Shown here: positions 43,571-54,528 of the stretch, piece after piece
Layout: each line of letters begins with the position of its first letter
Numbering within the stretch: the stretch's first letter is position 1
Assembly (NCBI RefSeq): GCF_900090045.1
Contig: NC_041782.1
Span: forward strand, 645,001-709,000
Direction of reading: 5' to 3'
DNA: 64,000 nucleotides
Source of the DNA: Plasmodium malariae
Taxonomy: Eukaryota > Apicomplexa > Aconoidasida > Haemosporida > Plasmodiidae
The notes under the pieces: model-generated
What the model was told of the DNA's origin: nothing
What the model saw: the letters and a program-made list of their open reading frames with translations, nothing else
Database searches by the model: none
Position numbers and translations under genes: made by a program

Positions 43571-46366
43571 TTAGGGACAACTCCTCAACGTTTTACTTGT
43601 TAGTATTAACCTTGAGACAGCCAGTCTTAAGTAGAACTTAAACAAAATTACATTTTTTATATGTTCGTTAAAAGGATTAAACGTTTTTTTACAATTTCCA
43701 GTTAAGTCATCTATATACTGTAATGCGTCTATGAAATTATTTTGTTCAATGCTGTTTAAGGCATACGATAGATTCAGCAAGTTCGCTTTAAGAATTGTAT
43801 TTTCTTTTATTGTGTGCATTAAAATTTTATTTAATGTGGACTGATGATTAATGTACAGATAAGACATAAATGTGCTGACTATTTTTCTAAAATAGCTATT
43901 TTTTTGTTGTTCTAAAAATGCCTCCTTCACACTTTGCTTATATAAAATAAGAAACTCGTTCTTGATTTTCTCATTATTATTACTAGTCGGTTTGAATGTT
44001 CGAGAAAAGAAATTATAAGGTAATACTTTAAAAACTTTTTCTAAAAATGTATCTCTCTCTAGACATTTTTTTAAATCCAGCAAAGCTGACTCAACAGATA
44101 AATCTTGAATTATACAATTCTGTAAATTTACTATCTGATTTTGAATGTAATTTATGCTTTCTAGTTTTGTTTGTTTTAGTTGCTCTTCTGTTATAATTTC
44201 TTTTATCCTATTAATATCAAATGCATATATATTCATTTTTTTCAAATAATTCTCCTGGACTAGTGTTAACTCCTTTTCTAGTTTATCTTTTTCCATGTTA
44301 ATTTCTTCCTGTTTCCTATTCATAATATGATTTTCAAAATTTTCTTTTTCCTTTTTATAATTTTCCCTTAATACTTTTTCTTCTTCTTTTAATTTTTTTA
44401 TCATAGATCGTTTTAATTCTTTTTGTAATTTTTTTTTCATTCTCAAATAATTATTATTATATTTAATTGTCAGTATTTTTTTTAGTGCCCACTTTTCTTC
44501 TTCCATTAATATGTCTTTATACTTTTCTGTTATTAGTTCATTTATAAACATTTCTATCATCTTACATTTTAATTCTTCTTTATTTAAATTATTTATATTT
44601 TTTACAAAATTTTTTATATCCTTTTCAAAAATTTTATTAAAACTGGACTGTTTTATTGTTCCTTCGAAAGTGCTATTTGACGTTGTCGGACTAGCCATAT
44701 TATCAAAATTATTTAGGTATTCACTTTCTCTTTCTACTTCTTCTGCTTCAACAGTATGTTCAGATTGCGTATGTTCTTTTATCTCATTATCATCACCACA
44801 CCTCTCTTTACAGTTCTCCATATTGTGAATGATCCTCTCCGTTTGCGTCATTAATACATTCTTATGAACACCTTCAGCAGAATGAAGCATTTCACGGTCT
44901 AGTTCTTTATATGTATCATCACCATCTGGAAAGGTAAAAATCTTTTTCCCCTCACCCTCAGCTTCCTTATCCGCAGAAGAGTCTGCTATTGCGTCCCTTC
45001 CATTTTGACTCTTAAAAGTCATTACGACCTCATGTTCTCCATTATTCTCTATAGCCTCACATGTACCCTTCATAATATCCACATATTCTGGATTACGTTC
45101 AAACCGTTCGTCCTCTAGCACACTAGAGGCACTCCAATAGGTCCCTTTCTTCCCCCCTGGTAAATTTTCATCAAAAGTAGTACCTGCTTCACAATTCGCC
45201 CTCTCTAACTCTTTCCCCTTTATATTATGGTCTTCTATGGGGATATTTTCTTCCTCAAACGGAAGTATATTAAAGTATATTTTATTATTTTCCTCTTTAG
45301 GTGTTTTCTCAGTAGGTTCTGTACTTCTATCATACGCAGTACGAAAGTTTTTCTCTAATTCGATGTTCTCTTGATATTTCAAGATGTCCGCTGATTCGTC
45401 ATCTTCCCTTTCTATATTAACGCCTGTTATGTTTGTATTATTAGAACTCGTAAAATAATTATTACTAATAGAGTTATATGAGTTATCATTGTAGTCGATA
45501 GGACATAGCTTAGTGTGTTTTTCATTGTTCATATATTCATCATCCCTTTCCTCCTTCATATTTGAGATATTTAATTTGTTGATGAAACTTTCTACATTTT
45601 TTATATCGTTACTCATATCATGCACATCAGCTGGATTTGTTTTTGAATCACTTAAGTAAATGTCGATCGGTTTGTCCTTTATCTCCTGTTCAACAGACTT
45701 GTTAATTTCATTGTTGTGGGGAAGAAACTCTTTTTCTGTTTTGTTCTCCCTCATATTCTGTAGTTTTTTCGTGTTTGTAAAATTGGGTACGTTATTATTT
45801 ATACCCTTTCGACTTGTAGAGACAGGATATAGTTCTAAAATATTCTTCACTCGTATATTAAAAAAAATATTGACATTATTATAACATTCTGTAATCATTA
45901 GTTTAATGTAATTATAATACTGGTTCAATCCTTGTATATATTTCATATACCTCATTATACACTCTTTCATCCGTTCGACCATTTTATCAAAAATTATTTT
46001 TTGGGGTATTATTTTTATTTCTATAATATCATATAATACTAAATAATTTCCTAATTTTTTCTTAACATACTCCTTATTCTTTTGTAGTAAATCTATGCTT
46101 TCATACGTACTATAAAATAATAAGGCTACGAAAAACAATTTTTTTAAAAATAATTTTTTTTTTTCTTTTTTTCCTTCATTAATAATATCACTAACTCCTT
46201 CCATTAGCTTTTCCTCTCTTCCTTTTTCTCTATCTATTCCTCTACTACTGCAATGCCCAGGTGTTTTCAATTTAGATAGAAGAGTAATGTTTTTGTTTAC
46301 TATCTCATTTTCTTTGTATTTCTTCAGAATATTCTTGCAGAACAGAATATATCGTAACCGTATCAT
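43571..46366 (-). CDS. MIC60: MIC60/mitofilin-like protein of the MICOS complex
   Basis: Inner-membrane core of the MICOS complex that holds cristae junctions. Single exon, 931 residues. The first 35 residues are basic and hydroxylated with no acids up to residue 17 (MIRLRYILFCKNILKKYK), fitting a mitochondrial targeting sequence. One membrane segment follows at about 74-92 (LFLKKLFFVALLFYSTYES). A long acidic, Asn-rich linker spans 190-540, then a coiled coil at about 600-745 (KKLQKELKRSMIKKLKEEEK.., KDKLEKELTLVQENYLKK). The C-terminal 180 residues form the mitofilin-type helical domain: NLSYALNSIEQNNFIDALQY, LTGNCKKTFNPF, FYLRLAVSRLIL. Targeting signal, single membrane pass, coiled coil and C-terminal domain are the family order. 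From memory its P. falciparum counterpart lies between AP2-I and eIF3D, as here. The linker is much longer than in yeast or animals. Confidence 0.78.
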   Translation of the reverse strand: MIRLRYILFCKNILKKYKENEIVNKNITLLSKLKTPGHCSSRGIDREKGREEKLMEGVSDIINEGKKEKKKLFLKKLFFVALLFYSTYESIDLLQKNKEYVKKKLGNYLVLYDIIEIKIIPQKIIFDKMVERMKECIMRYMKYIQGLNQYYNYIKLMITECYNNVNIFFNIRVKNILELYPVSTSRKGINNNVPNFTNTKKLQNMRENKTEKEFLPHNNEINKSVEQEIKDKPIDIYLSDSKTNPADVHDMSNDIKNVESFINKLNISNMKEERDDEYMNNEKHTKLCPIDYNDNSYNSISNNYFTSSNNTNITGVNIEREDDESADILKYQENIELEKNFRTAYDRSTEPTEKTPKEENNKIYFNILPFEEENIPIEDHNIKGKELERANCEAGTTFDENLPGGKKGTYWSASSVLEDERFERNPEYVDIMKGTCEAIENNGEHEVVMTFKSQNGRDAIADSSADKEAEGEGKKIFTFPDGDDTYKELDREMLHSAEGVHKNVLMTQTERIIHNMENCKERCGDDNEIKEHTQSEHTVEAEEVERESEYLNNFDNMASPTTSNSTFEGTIKQSSFNKIFEKDIKNFVKNINNLNKEELKCKMIEMFINELITEKYKDILMEEEKWALKKILTIKYNNNYLRMKKKLQKELKRSMIKKLKEEEKVLRENYKKEKENFENHIMNRKQEEINMEKDKLEKELTLVQENYLKKMNIYAFDINRIKEIITEEQLKQTKLESINYIQNQIVNLQNCIIQDLSVESALLDLKKCLERDTFLEKVFKVLPYNFFSRTFKPTSNNNEKIKNEFLILYKQSVKEAFLEQQKNSYFRKIVSTFMSYLYINHQSTLNKILMHTIKENTILKANLLNLSYALNSIEQNNFIDALQYIDDLTGNCKKTFNPFNEHIKNVILFKFYLRLAVSRLILTSKTLRSCP

Positions 46367-49007
46367 TCTCTATGCTCGCTCAATTAATGAAATGTACAAG
46401 TAAATATGCGTTAATACACGTGGTCGTACGTAGATATAAGGGCATACGGGTTGTCATATGTATATACTATCACTTATCTACATTTTTGTACCCAGAACAA
46501 TTGGGGGCTCTCTATGTTCAGCTATAGAATATATATGACATATGCCTTGTCTTAATTGTAATGATGAAAAATTACCTTGCTCTTCTTTCTAACTTTATTA
46601 AGTTTATTCGTTAATGTAACTTATATTCCTCAATTTCATTTTTCTTTTTTTGCACATGCCAGATTTTACGAAATCACTTGTTTTGCTCTTCTCGTGTAAT
46701 ATAAGCACATGCAGCTGCAAGCGATACAGGAACAGACAGGCAAAAATAGAAGAGCATTTGCACGAATTTATATATATATATATATATGTACATATATGGT
46801 ATGTATGTGTATGTATGTATGTACCAAATAAGCTACATACATAACGCTACAAGCGTAGCATTTTTTACTAAAAAATGACAAGCTGGGGGGATATAACAAA
46901 AAAAATGATCGAAAAGAAAAAATTGAGTTATATGTGCACAAAAAAAAATAAAAAATAATACTAAAATATTAAAAACTATTATTAAAATAATTACAAAATA
47001 ATGGAAAAAATAATAATAAAACAAAAGTAACACAATAATAATATGAATAAATAAATGGAGCGAACTGAGAAGAGCAATTTTGCGCATTATTTTTCAAAAA
47101 GAAAAGGATTGTGTTTTGCTTTCTTTATTTATTGTCACTAAATAAGAAAAAAATAAAATAAAATAAAAAAAAATAACTCGCTCTTTTCTGTATCAAAAAA
47201 ATACATAGGTGGAGTCATTTCATATTGTCAGCAGCTTAAGCAAAAAACACAACACAAAACATTAAATAACCCTTCAACACAGATATAGAAGTTATAGCTC
47301 ATTTCTTACTCAACACGATTACGCGTGTAACTGTTATATTACATATACACATACGCTAGTTCGCATGTACGTATGTTTATACATGCATATATATGTATAT
47401 GCACATTGTATTCTCCTTAAACATTTAAGGATGAAAAATTTTAGTATTACACAAAAAAATAAAAATAAAATAACCTACTACAGAAACGTGCAAGCATGAA
47501 TTTATGAAAAAACATAAGGAAAAATAAAAGAGAGTTAACTAAATATTTTACAGATTTAATAAACATAAGATTGTATATTTTTTTAAAAAAAAAAGAAAAA
47601 AAAAAAAACGTCGTGAAGTAAAAATATACTTAAAAGCGTAGAACTTATTAGCAAGTACCAATTGGGTGTACAAGAGGCGTAATCCACTTAAAGAAAGAAA
47701 AAAAAAAAATATATACATATATATGTATGTATACACGTAGGGCTAACACGTCATACGTATATATGTGAATATATGCAAATAATGCGCATATACATAGGAC
47801 GGTTAAAGTTGCAAAGTAGAACAGCTTCTCTATTTTAAATATATCCATCATATAAACGACAAAACGCTTCTAATTTTTTTTGCTTATTTGAATTTTTACT
47901 GCAAAAGCTATTTAGTTCACTTTGATAAATTTCTTAAGCATTACTTTACTTATATGTATATATAAAAAATAAATGTATATATTTATTCTAAGCCAATTGT
48001 GCAAATGAGGAATTCCATTTGCTTTTTTCCGTTAGCATTTCCATTTTTGAGGTAATAATAATACATCAAAAAAAAAAATAACAAATTAACAAATTAACAG
48101 ATTAACAGATTAACAGATTAACAGATTAACAGATTAACAAAATAACAAGATAACATATTAACAAATTAATATATCAACAAATTAACAAATTAATATATCA
48201 ACAAATTAACAAAATAACAAAATAACAGATTAACAAAATAACAATAACAGATTAACAAAATAACAATAACAAATTAACAAAATAACAAATTAACAAGCTG
48301 ACAAAATAACAAATTAACAAAATAACTAAATAACAGATTAACAAACTAACAATTTAATGACGTAGTTTAGTTAGTTACGTCAGTTCTATGTACAAAGCTA
48401 GAAAACTTTCGTGAGTTTATTTTTTCCTTAATTTCGTTCATATTTTTGTGAAAAATATTTCTTCTCTCTATACTAATAGCAGAACGCTAGGACATTTTTT
48501 TATCATTGCATTTTTTCTCCTTACATTTTTAGAGGGTTAAAAAAAGAGTAGAATTACGTGTTTTATAGTCATATGGGGGGGGATGCTTACATAATTTTAC
48601 CTTTGAGTATATGAATGTGTAAACGTGTGGCTGTACGAACGTATGAGTTTTCATAATCAAATATATACGCATTAATATTCGCCTACCAAATAATTTCACC
48701 TGAACGGGCGTTTATTCCATCAGAAATAGAGGAAGTTTCCCCCGCAATTTGCCCTTAACAAGAAACATATTGACAGAACTGTGAAGGGCTAAATTGGCAA
48801 GAATAATAAGAGCTGCCTCATTATTGCTTAGCTTATTTTTAAGAGATTATCCAAGTTAGTATTTATCCTTTACCTTGTTCTTCTTTATTTTTTCCAAGTT
48901 ATTCTCATCCCTTAGCCGTTGCTAATCCGTCGAGTAACTTCCGCAAATCTGTTTCCTATTCGTTACTTATCCACCTCCTATCCTCCACTAGTAGTGCCAG
49001 CGAAAGG
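46367..49007. other. Divergent promoter region between MIC60 and eIF3D
   Basis: About 2.6 kb shared upstream region of two divergent genes. It has AT-rich sequence, a tandem array at 48075-48355, and a relatively GC-richer 5' leader at 48660-49007 that is likely eIF3D 5' UTR. A 64-codon frame at 46650 has no other support. Confidence 0.65.
48074..48356. repeat. Tandem repeat, 8-9-bp unit (attaacaga / ataacaaa)
   Basis: Roughly thirty degenerate copies of an AACA-containing octamer/nonamer in the divergent promoter, starting with clean attaacag copies and then mixing attaacaa, ataacaaa and aatatatc. Confidence 0.88.
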
Positions 49008-50666
49008 ATGACCGCGTACAGACTTGTCGGAGTTGCAAACAACCGAACGTGGGGACCGGACACGAAGAATGAGGAGTTGGTGAACTGCTGTATGGGGGAC
49101 CTAAAGAAGTACCAGTTTGAACCTTCCATGAAATTTGAGAGGATAGGTAAGATATGCGATTTTACAAGTAGTAATTACCAGAAGAATTTAAAAGATGTAA
49201 ATAAAAATACGAATGAAGGTGCAAATTCGTTTGAGGAAGAATTACAATTTCAAACCGTAGATTTACGTACAGGACAAAAGCAAAAAGGAAATATATATAA
49301 CAAAAAGAAAATACTGAATAAACAAACTACACAAGCTTTTACTCAAAAACAACAAGAAGAAGATAATTTATATAGTAGTAGAATTAAAACAGCGGAGCAG
49401 AAGAAGCAGAAATTATTATTACTTGCTAAGACAGCTAGAATTAATGCAAGGCATAGGATTTTTACCGAATGGAGTATTGAGCCAACACCTGTATGGACGG
49501 TAGAATGTGAGATGATGTTTAATGAATTACCTAAAAAAGTAATAAAGTTAGAACAGTTCAAAATAGATGATATATTTTTTAGAGGTAGAGTATTATATTA
49601 TGATAAACGAATTGAGAATATTAATGTAAAGAATCCACCTAGTCTTATAATTTTAAATAAAGGTGCTAATTGTTTAGTTTGTAAAACAAAGGATGATCAG
49701 TCATTAATGGAAATAGTATCTGATGAGGAAAAGAACTGTCAAGGGTATACTACAAATAGTAGTGTTACAACTACTACTAATAGTAATAATAATAATAACC
49801 CCCTTTTAGTTGTTTCAACAGACCAAATATTAGCCTGTCTAATGTCATGTACCCAGTCAAAATATTCATGGCATCTATTAATAACTAAACAAGGGAATAA
49901 AATAATTATAGATAAAGATGAAGATTCAATTGTTGATTTACTAACAGTTAATGAAAACTCAATTGATGCACCAACACAAGACAATGAAAATAAGTTGAAC
50001 AGTTTACAAGCATTAGGATTTGAGGCAATTAAAATTAATCAAAGATTCAGAAAACAAGTATTGTTAAAAAACGAAATGGCTGAACAGTATGATAATATTT
50101 CCTTTTTATCTAAAAACAGTAAAACGAGTGATGTTCTTTATAGATATAGAAAAATTAATTTACCCCCATTAATACATGGCACGTCGAAAAGAAACTGTAC
50201 ATTAATTACTAGAGGAGAAATACATGCAAAAATTAAAGGTACAAACAGTTCTTATATTTATATATGTGCATTAAATGAATATGATATTAAGAGTCATAAA
50301 AATTGGAGATCCCAAATTGAAAATCAAAAAGGAGCACTACTAGCTAATGAAATTCGTAATAATACATCGAAATTACAAAAATTTATTTGCCAAGCTTTAT
50401 TAAGTGGTTGTGAAGACATAAAACTAGGTTTTATATCTAGAAAAAATGCAAATGACGCAGAAAATCATAATATATTATCAATTCAATCACATAAAACTAA
50501 GGATCTATCTACACAAATAGGTTTAAAATATGAAAATATTTGGGGTATACTCAGATTTATTGTGGATAATATTTCAGAAAGGCCTGATGGAAAATATGTC
50601 ATCTTGAAGGATCCCCTAAAGGCTCTACTTCGATTATATTGCACACACGACGACGATTACCATTAG
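49008..50666 (+). CDS. EIF3D: Translation initiation factor eIF3 subunit D
   Basis: Subunit of eIF3 at the mRNA entry side of the 40S ribosome; in animals it can bind the mRNA cap. Single exon, 552 residues, near the usual ~550. Family blocks are in order: N-terminal WGPDTKNEELVNCCMGDLKK..PSMKFERIGKICDF; a linker FQTVDLRTGQKQKGN; the core RHRIFTEWSIEPTPVWTVEC-like block (here ARHRIFTEWSIEPTPVWTVE); DDIFFRGRVLYYDKRIENI; the cap-binding fold with TSDVLYRYRKINLPPLIHGT, RGEIHAKIKG, ALNEYDIKSHKNWRSQIENQ-type segment, QKGALLANEIRNNTSKLQKF; and a C-terminal GYISR-like LGFISRKN. A short Asn/Thr-Ser insert (about 250-262) is the only low-complexity part. The start codon follows a GC-richer leader (cagcgaaaggATG). 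The protein is highly conserved and confidently assigned. Confidence 0.95.
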   Translation: MTAYRLVGVANNRTWGPDTKNEELVNCCMGDLKKYQFEPSMKFERIGKICDFTSSNYQKNLKDVNKNTNEGANSFEEELQFQTVDLRTGQKQKGNIYNKKKILNKQTTQAFTQKQQEEDNLYSSRIKTAEQKKQKLLLLAKTARINARHRIFTEWSIEPTPVWTVECEMMFNELPKKVIKLEQFKIDDIFFRGRVLYYDKRIENINVKNPPSLIILNKGANCLVCKTKDDQSLMEIVSDEEKNCQGYTTNSSVTTTTNSNNNNNPLLVVSTDQILACLMSCTQSKYSWHLLITKQGNKIIIDKDEDSIVDLLTVNENSIDAPTQDNENKLNSLQALGFEAIKINQRFRKQVLLKNEMAEQYDNISFLSKNSKTSDVLYRYRKINLPPLIHGTSKRNCTLITRGEIHAKIKGTNSSYIYICALNEYDIKSHKNWRSQIENQKGALLANEIRNNTSKLQKFICQALLSGCEDIKLGFISRKNANDAENHNILSIQSHKTKDLSTQIGLKYENIWGILRFIVDNISERPDGKYVILKDPLKALLRLYCTHDDDYH

Positions 50667-50787
50667 ATTGTTGCCCTTTTTGTATACAATCCAGTTGTAT
50701 CATTTCTCCCAATTAATATGTGCTCTTATAAATGTGCTTGTGGTACTCCTATACCCCTTCACGTTTGTCAATATATAATATGCCCAC

Positions 50788-50829
<42 letters not shown>

Positions 50830-50939
50830 ATATTTATATATATAGATTTATATTTATATATGTATATATTTATGTTCATACATTTAATTTTACATATTTA
50901 TACATTCTCCTTTACGGATGAGAGAAGAAACTCAGAGCT

Positions 50940-51259
50940 ATGAGAACATACACGGATGTTCAAGCAGTTAGACAGGTAGCTTATGAAAATTGTGAATTAC
51001 ATAAAAGTGCATAATGTATGTCGAACGTTTTGAAGCATTTTCTGAGTTCCTTTTTTTTTTTTTTTTTTTTTTTTTTTCATCAAAACACAAAAATGTTAAG
51101 CATCATAGCGTTACAGCATTGCGAATTTTAAAAAAATTAAGGGAGCCGTTAAAAAATAACTCAAATAAAATATTAAGTAAAAATGTCCTTGCTTCAGATA
51201 TTTGCAGTAGTAAAACATCTGCATTGTTAAAAGGAATTCATTTATTCAAATTGCAATGA
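50940..51259 (+). CDS. Candidate small two-exon gene, basic 64-aa protein
   Basis: Function unknown. Exon 1 (50940-50975) encodes MRTYTDVQAVRQ and ends at CAG/GTAGCT. Exon 2 (51101-51259) follows a long poly-T tract and acceptor (atgttaag) and joins in phase, encoding HHSVTALRILKKLREPLKNN then NILSKN-type basic sequence, DICSSKTSALLKGIHLFKLQ, stop. The exon 2 part is basic, amphipathic and not repeat-derived, which argues for real coding. It would suit a small organellar protein, but there is no diagnostic motif. An unspliced frame starting at 51014 reads through the poly-T as poly-Phe and is a less likely alternative. Confidence 0.42.
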
Positions 51260-52643
51260 GAAACGTGACTAAAGTAAAAAAGAGGTTGGACGAGCAAAAG
51301 GAATATATTTTAATAAAATGAAATATTGTAGCGATAAAAAATAAAAAAAAGTAGTTCATACATATATGCACATATACTCATATATATGCCTATACACGTG
51401 CACATTCCCATATACATATACGGGTAAACGTGCCAGTAAACCGTTTAAACGCTAACAGTTAACCGTGTGTAAGTATTTCCTTTTACTTCTTAAAAAAGAG
51501 AGTCACTTTATGAAAAAGAATTATTTGCTGTATGGATCAAAAACATATGTAATATATGCGGTTTACATTTTTAGAATTTTAAATATTTTATAATATGTAC
51601 AATATGATAAAAAAATGGTAAATACTTCTTCTTAAATTGTTTTTATTATATGTTTAACTAGTTAAAAATTAATATAAAATGTAAATCTTGAACAGGTGTT
51701 ACTTTCCCAATGATATATATGCTGTTAGTTTCTTTTAAGAAATGAGCAAGAGTTATAATCATTTATTCTTAAGAAATATACAATGTTCCTTTATCAATAT
51801 ATTTTTTTAATGTGTATATTTTATTTTATTTTACTCTATTTTTTTTTTTTTTTTTTTTTTTTTTTACATATGGAAATCTTTTATAATTGTCTTATATTTT
51901 TGGCTTTATTTCGGTTTCATAGAGACTTTTATCTGCTTCCTCTACAAATTTGTGGAAGCTTTGTTAAGACTTTTCTTACATACATTTTGTTCTTAATTTT
52001 CATTTCAATATTTGAGTGCAATTTTGACAGAATTTTTTATTCTTAAATATTTGTTTTAAATTATTATTTAAGAAATTTTTTTTTTTGCTTTTATTCGTCA
52101 TTTTATTAGCTTAATTTTGGCATACATTTTTGTTTTTATTGTAATTTTAGAATAAATTATTACTGTTAATATTTATTCATTCACTTTTTCTTTTTAAGAG
52201 CTTTTCTTTTTTTTGCTTTAATTTTGTTCTTTGTACATATATATGTAGGCATGAATGTGTGTATGCGAATATGTACTGGTATATATACCTATGGGTATGT
52301 GTATGTATGCATGTGTATGTGTATGTATGTATGTATGTGTATGCACGCATGTACAGGTTTATGCGTATATACATGTATGGACGTACGTATGTATATATTT
52401 ATATACATACATATGATCAGATAAACCTCTTTAAAACTTTTGAAAAAAATTTCTCAAATAATGAGTTTACATAAAATGCTTGTTTAGGCTTTATATATGT
52501 ACAATACATATATGTGAACATATATATGATACATATACATGTACATTTATTATCTCAATAAGCAAAACGATATGCATATTAGTCCTGTTATTCTTAATCG
52601 TTTCTGTTTTTGTAAATATGCATACTTGTACATACATAAACAC

Positions 52644-52683
<40 letters not shown>

Positions 52684-53717
52684 ATATTTATAGTAATATA
52701 CATTGGACGTAAATTTTTTTTTTTTTTTTTTAATATACACATATTTATGTACATATATAAATATGTATATAAATATTTACATTCATGTATGCTTTCATGT
52801 ATATATTTATATATATATTTATTTGTTAACCTTTTCTCATTAATTAGCCCTGTTACGTAAAATTTGTATATTTTTATATGTTCATTTTTATGCTTATAAC
52901 TGAAGTCCTCTTCAGGTTTTTGCTTTTTTTTTTTTTATTTTTTTTATTTTTTTTTGCATAAAAATGAACTTCAAAATATATGCAGGTATGTGAAGTAAAT
53001 TGTTTAATTTTTTTTAAAGTTTATTTTAATGTTTCTCAGTTTCGTATTTTCATTTTCATTTTCATAGTTTTCCAGTTTCGTATTATTGAAAATTTGAAAA
53101 GTAGTTTTAGGAATATTACTATAATTTCACAATACTTGCAAAATAATAGTGGATTATAATAATATTCTTTGAACATTAAAAGAGTGGGAGTAATTATTTT
53201 TCACTTTTTATGAAAACTCTCTTATAATACAAGCGTTTTATTCATGAATCAACTAGTTTAGATACTTTCTTTTTTTTTTTTCTTTTTTTTTTATGTTTTT
53301 TTTTTTTTTTTTAGTATATAATATACATTTATACTGAAATTGCACAACTTCTTTTAACCTGCGTCCTACAACTACGCATATTCAAATACTTACACAAAAA
53401 AGTATATTTGTGTATAGGATAATTTTACTATATACATATGTACATGGTGATATGCACATACATGAGATAAATATGTATATATGAATGCATAAATATTTGT
53501 ATGTGTGAACACATCCATGCATGAATAAATATTTGTACGTATAAACATATACACATGTAGTATTAATAATATGGGGGTAAATTTATTTAAATACCCATTA
53601 ATATTTATTTGGAAATTTTGACTTATTTTTACCTCTTTATTTTTTAACACAATTTTTTACAAAAAAAAAAAAAAAAAAATTAATTTTTATTTTTGTCTAA
53701 AATATTCCGTATTCTGA

Positions 53718-53757
<40 letters not shown>

Positions 53758-54528
53758 TGATAAAGTTAAAAATAGTTTTAAAAAGAGAAATGGTAAAAAT
53801 CATTGAAATAAAAATAAGTGAAGGTATACAAGACAAAAATTAACCCAAAAAAAAAAAAATAACGACTAAATAAACAAGTAATAGATAAATAAATGCACAA
53901 ATAAATGTATATATAAATATATAGATAAATGCACAAATAAACGCACAAATAAATGCACAGATAAATGCACAAATAAATGCACAAATAAATGCAAAAATAA
54001 ACGCAAAAATAAATGCACATATAAATGAATGGATAAATGTACAAGCAAAAATAAGTTAAGAAAGAAAACACGTTAGAGGAACAGAAATATGTCATTGAAA
54101 TAGGTGATATGAGGAAAAAAAAAAAAGTCGGAAGGTGTAAATAATTTTGCAAAATAAAGTGTACGCACATATGTACATGTACATGAACATATACACACAA
54201 GTAATGTTGTTAGAGGAACATTACACATATTTATATGCAGTTATATGTTGATATGTATATTTATTAGTTATATGTAGTTATACGTAGTTATACATATATA
54301 CACTTACACATATAAACTTACGAACGTACTGGTGCAAATATGCATTTTGCCTGTATACACACGTATACATCTACTACTCATATACATTTCTATAAATACA
54401 CGTTTTCTGTAAATGCTCTGCTATAATTACAGTCCTATAAATTCTTTATTATAAACACATTTGTGTAAATGCTCAGCTATAAACACACTGCTATACACAC
54501 AGTAACGTTATAGATTTTTTAATTAAAT
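51260..54528. other. Intergenic region upstream of HDA2
   Basis: About 3.3 kb of mostly (TA)-rich, tatatgtac-type and homopolymer sequence, including T-runs at 51841-51865 and 53721-53755 and a tandem array at 53880-54035. A short charged minus-strand frame at 51887-51963 is noted among rejected items. Contains the presumed HDA2 promoter and 5' UTR. Confidence 0.6.
53878..54040. repeat. Tandem repeat, 12-bp unit (aaataaatgcac)
   Basis: About twelve copies with variants (aaacgcac, agataaatgcac, aaatgcaa). A 12-mer stays open on the minus strand and yields false His/Leu/Phe-rich frames. Confidence 0.88.

Noticed and set aside
46650..46844. Plus-strand 64-codon frame in the MIC60/eIF3D divergent region
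   Set aside because: It runs into a (TA)n microsatellite and has no recognisable domain or splice partner.
51887..51963. Minus-strand charged frame (SFHKFVEEADKSLYETEIKP) and an overlapping frame ending KLPQICRGSR
   Set aside because: Both are short, in conflicting frames, and no start or partner exon with usable splice sites was found.
53721..53755. Long T-runs as transcription terminators
   Set aside because: Such runs occur throughout introns and spacers of this genome and have no specific terminator context.
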